Shown: piece after piece, positions 14,682 through 15,996 of the stretch | How positions within the stretch are numbered: position 1 is the stretch's first letter | Layout: each line of letters begins with the position of its first letter | From: Marvinbryantia sp964455335 | GTDB taxonomy: Bacteria; Bacillota; Clostridia; Lachnospirales; Lachnospiraceae | DNA: 15,996 bases | Direction of reading: 5' to 3' | Assembly: GCA_964455335.1 (NCBI GenBank) | Contig: CAYVVW010000033.1 | Coordinates: 1-15,996 of the forward strand | Program-made: the position numbers and the translations under genes | Notes under the pieces: model-generated | Seen by the model: only the letters and a program-made list of their open reading frames with translations | Told to the model about the DNA's origin: nothing | Database searches by the model: none

Positions 14682-14731
14682 ACGCAAACGAACAAAAAAT
14701 TGCCTTTATCGTTTGCGTATCGTTTGTGATA
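14682..14731. promoter_or_regulatory. Inverted and direct GTTTGCG repeats upstream of lpdA (possible operator)
   Basis: ACGCAAACGA (14682-14691) and TCGTTTGCGT (14709-14718) are a perfect 10-bp inverted repeat with a 17-base gap. A second half-site, GTTTGTGATA, follows at 14722-14731, 11 bases after GTTTGCGTAT (14711). The arrangement resembles a regulator site or a promoter-proximal stem-loop. The 323-base lplA-lpdA gap otherwise holds the 38-bp repeats; I find no gene and no convincing -35/-10 pair. Confidence 0.45.
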
Positions 14732-14788
14732 AAAAGAAAAACTTCAGAAACAGCGAGGAACATCGCTTAGGCACTTGGGAGGAATGGG

Positions 14789-14824
14789 AAAATGCAAGAA
14801 TCCTATAAAATGCAAGAACCCTAT
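14789..14824 (+). repeat. 18-bp tandem duplication at the lpdA start
   Basis: AAAATGCAAGAATCCTAT (14789-14806) is repeated at 14807-14824 with one change (T to C). The start codon is duplicated in frame, so the protein begins MQESYKMQEPYD. The second ATG (14810) is too far from the ribosome binding site at 14777-14782 to be the main start. Confidence 0.93.
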
Positions 14825-15996
14825 GATTTGGCGGTGATTGGCGCAGGCCCCGCGGGCTATACGGCTGCCCTGGAAGCGGCAAAGCTGGGCATGCGGACGG
14901 TTTTGGTGGAAAAAAGGGAATTGGGCGGAACTTGCTTGAATCGTGGGTGCATCCCGACCAAGACCATCCTGCACGCGGCGGAATTATTTGCGCAGATACA
15001 AGATGCGGAAAAGTTCGGCGTTTTTGCGGACAACCCATCCTTTGACATGGGGCGGATGCAGACGCGCAAGCGGGAAGTGGTGCAAAAACTGCAGGATGGG
15101 ATTGCCACACAGTTAAAGAAAAGCAAAGTGGCCACGGTGGCGGGGCGCGCGGTGATCGCGGATGCGCATACCGTGCGCATTTTCCAGCAGACAGGCGAGG
15201 CAGGGCAACCGTCCGAAAGCGTAGGTTTGCAGGCAGGCGAGACGGAGCAACAGGCAGATCCGCACAAGGATGCGGAAATGGAAACGGAAATTGCGCAGGA
15301 ATTGTGTGCGAAAAACATTCTAATTGCCACAGGCTCAGAACCCGCGCTTCCCCCGATTCCGGGTACGGAGCTTGCGGGCGTGCTGACGAGCGATGCGCTT
15401 TTGGAGAAAACAACGGCGTACCCAAGCCTGATCATCGTTGGCGGCGGCGTGATTGGCATGGAGTTTGCGTCGATTTACAGCTGGCTTGGATGCCAGGTGA
15501 CGGTGATCGAATTTTTGGATCGGATTTTGGCGAACATGGACAGAGAGATTTCGCAAAATCTGAAGATGATTCTCAAAAAGAGGGGCGTTGACATCCACAC
15601 TGGATCGCGCGTGGCACGCATCGAAAAGGGGGCCGGTGGAAGGCGCATTTGCCATTTCCTGGAAAAAGAGACAGAAAAAGAAGCGGTGGCGGACGGCATA
15701 TTGATCGCGACAGGGCGAAAAGCCTGCACAAAGGGCTTGTTTGCGGATGGCTTCGGGGTAACTATGGAGCGCGGGCAGGTGATCACCGACGCATATGGGC
15801 GCACAAGTGTGGAAAATATCTACGCCGCCGGAGATGTGGCAGGCGGAAGTATGCTCGCACATGCCGCGACCGCGCAGGCGGTCAATGCCGTGCATCACAT
15901 GGCGGGAGCGCCCATGCCATTTGACACACGCTATGTGCCCGGCTGTGTCTACACCGATCCCGAGATCGCCAGCGTCGGCCTGACGCAGGACGAGGC
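14792..15996 (+). CDS. lpdA: Dihydrolipoyl dehydrogenase (glycine cleavage L protein), 3' partial
   Basis: FAD- and NAD-dependent enzyme that reoxidises the dihydrolipoyl arm of GcvH. ATG 14792 follows GGGAGG (14777-14782) by 9 bases; the frame stays open to the window end (about 401 residues). Motifs: FAD-binding GAGPAG (17-22), redox disulfide GGTCLNRGCIPTK (C48 and C53), IATGSEP, NAD-binding GGGVIGMEFAS, and the second FAD segment IYAAGDVAGG. The His-Glu active-site pair would lie past the edge. The segment between AHTVRI (about 130) and AKNILIATG (about 173) is about 40 residues long, acidic and Gln/Glu-rich, against roughly 15-20 in typical family members; it lies in a surface region of the FAD domain. 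The N-terminal 6 residues are a duplication. Confidence 0.95.
   Translation, partial: MQESYKMQEPYDLAVIGAGPAGYTAALEAAKLGMRTVLVEKRELGGTCLNRGCIPTKTILHAAELFAQIQDAEKFGVFADNPSFDMGRMQTRKREVVQKLQDGIATQLKKSKVATVAGRAVIADAHTVRIFQQTGEAGQPSESVGLQAGETEQQADPHKDAEMETEIAQELCAKNILIATGSEPALPPIPGTELAGVLTSDALLEKTTAYPSLIIVGGGVIGMEFASIYSWLGCQVTVIEFLDRILANMDREISQNLKMILKKRGVDIHTGSRVARIEKGAGGRRICHFLEKETEKEAVADGILIATGRKACTKGLFADGFGVTMERGQVITDAYGRTSVENIYAAGDVAGGSMLAHAATAQAVNAVHHMAGAPMPFDTRYVPGCVYTDPEIASVGLTQDE

Overview
The window looks like chromosomal DNA of a GC-rich anaerobic Firmicute of the class Clostridia. The signs are the gene order secG-rnr-smpB with ssrA next to it, a glycine cleavage operon with a split P-protein (gcvPA/gcvPB) behind a tandem glycine riboswitch, strong AGGAGG-type ribosome binding sites, and TTGACA/TATAAT-type promoters. 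The genus cannot be named from the sequence.

Layout. (1) 1-3640: the end of a sugar or oligopeptide import operon: two peptide/nickel-family (Dpp/Opp type) ABC ATPases, the first cut by the window edge, then a glycoside hydrolase family 3 enzyme. The pairing suggests uptake and intracellular hydrolysis of a beta-linked oligosaccharide. (2) 3641-7619: a translation, secretion and RNA quality-control block: secG with its own promoter and terminator, rnr (RNase R), smpB, and convergent ssrA (tmRNA) on the minus strand. SmpB, tmRNA and RNase R act together in trans-translation and in decay of defective mRNA. Two copies of a hairpin-bearing repeat flank secG. (3) 7740-8290: a decayed IS1380-type insertion sequence, of which only the transposase C-terminus and end-like inverted repeats remain. 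(4) 8291-15996: the glycine cleavage operon gcvT-gcvH-gcvPA-gcvPB-lplA-lpdA, with lpdA running off the edge. It starts with a strong promoter, a tandem glycine riboswitch and an intrinsic terminator. T, H, P and L proteins oxidise glycine to CO2, NH3 and methylene-THF, and LplA attaches lipoate to GcvH.

The genes are well-known families, and I found no clearly new multi-gene system. The less ordinary signals are non-coding. Aptamer 1 of the glycine riboswitch has a very large P3a arm (about 150 nt). Two short dispersed repeat families occur: one pair around secG, and one pair in opposite orientations inside the gcv operon. There are also many recent-looking short tandem duplications (40, 38, 18, 14 and 12 bp units) that sit almost only at gene ends and in leaders. 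A GTTTGCGATA-like motif recurs upstream of gcvH and lpdA.
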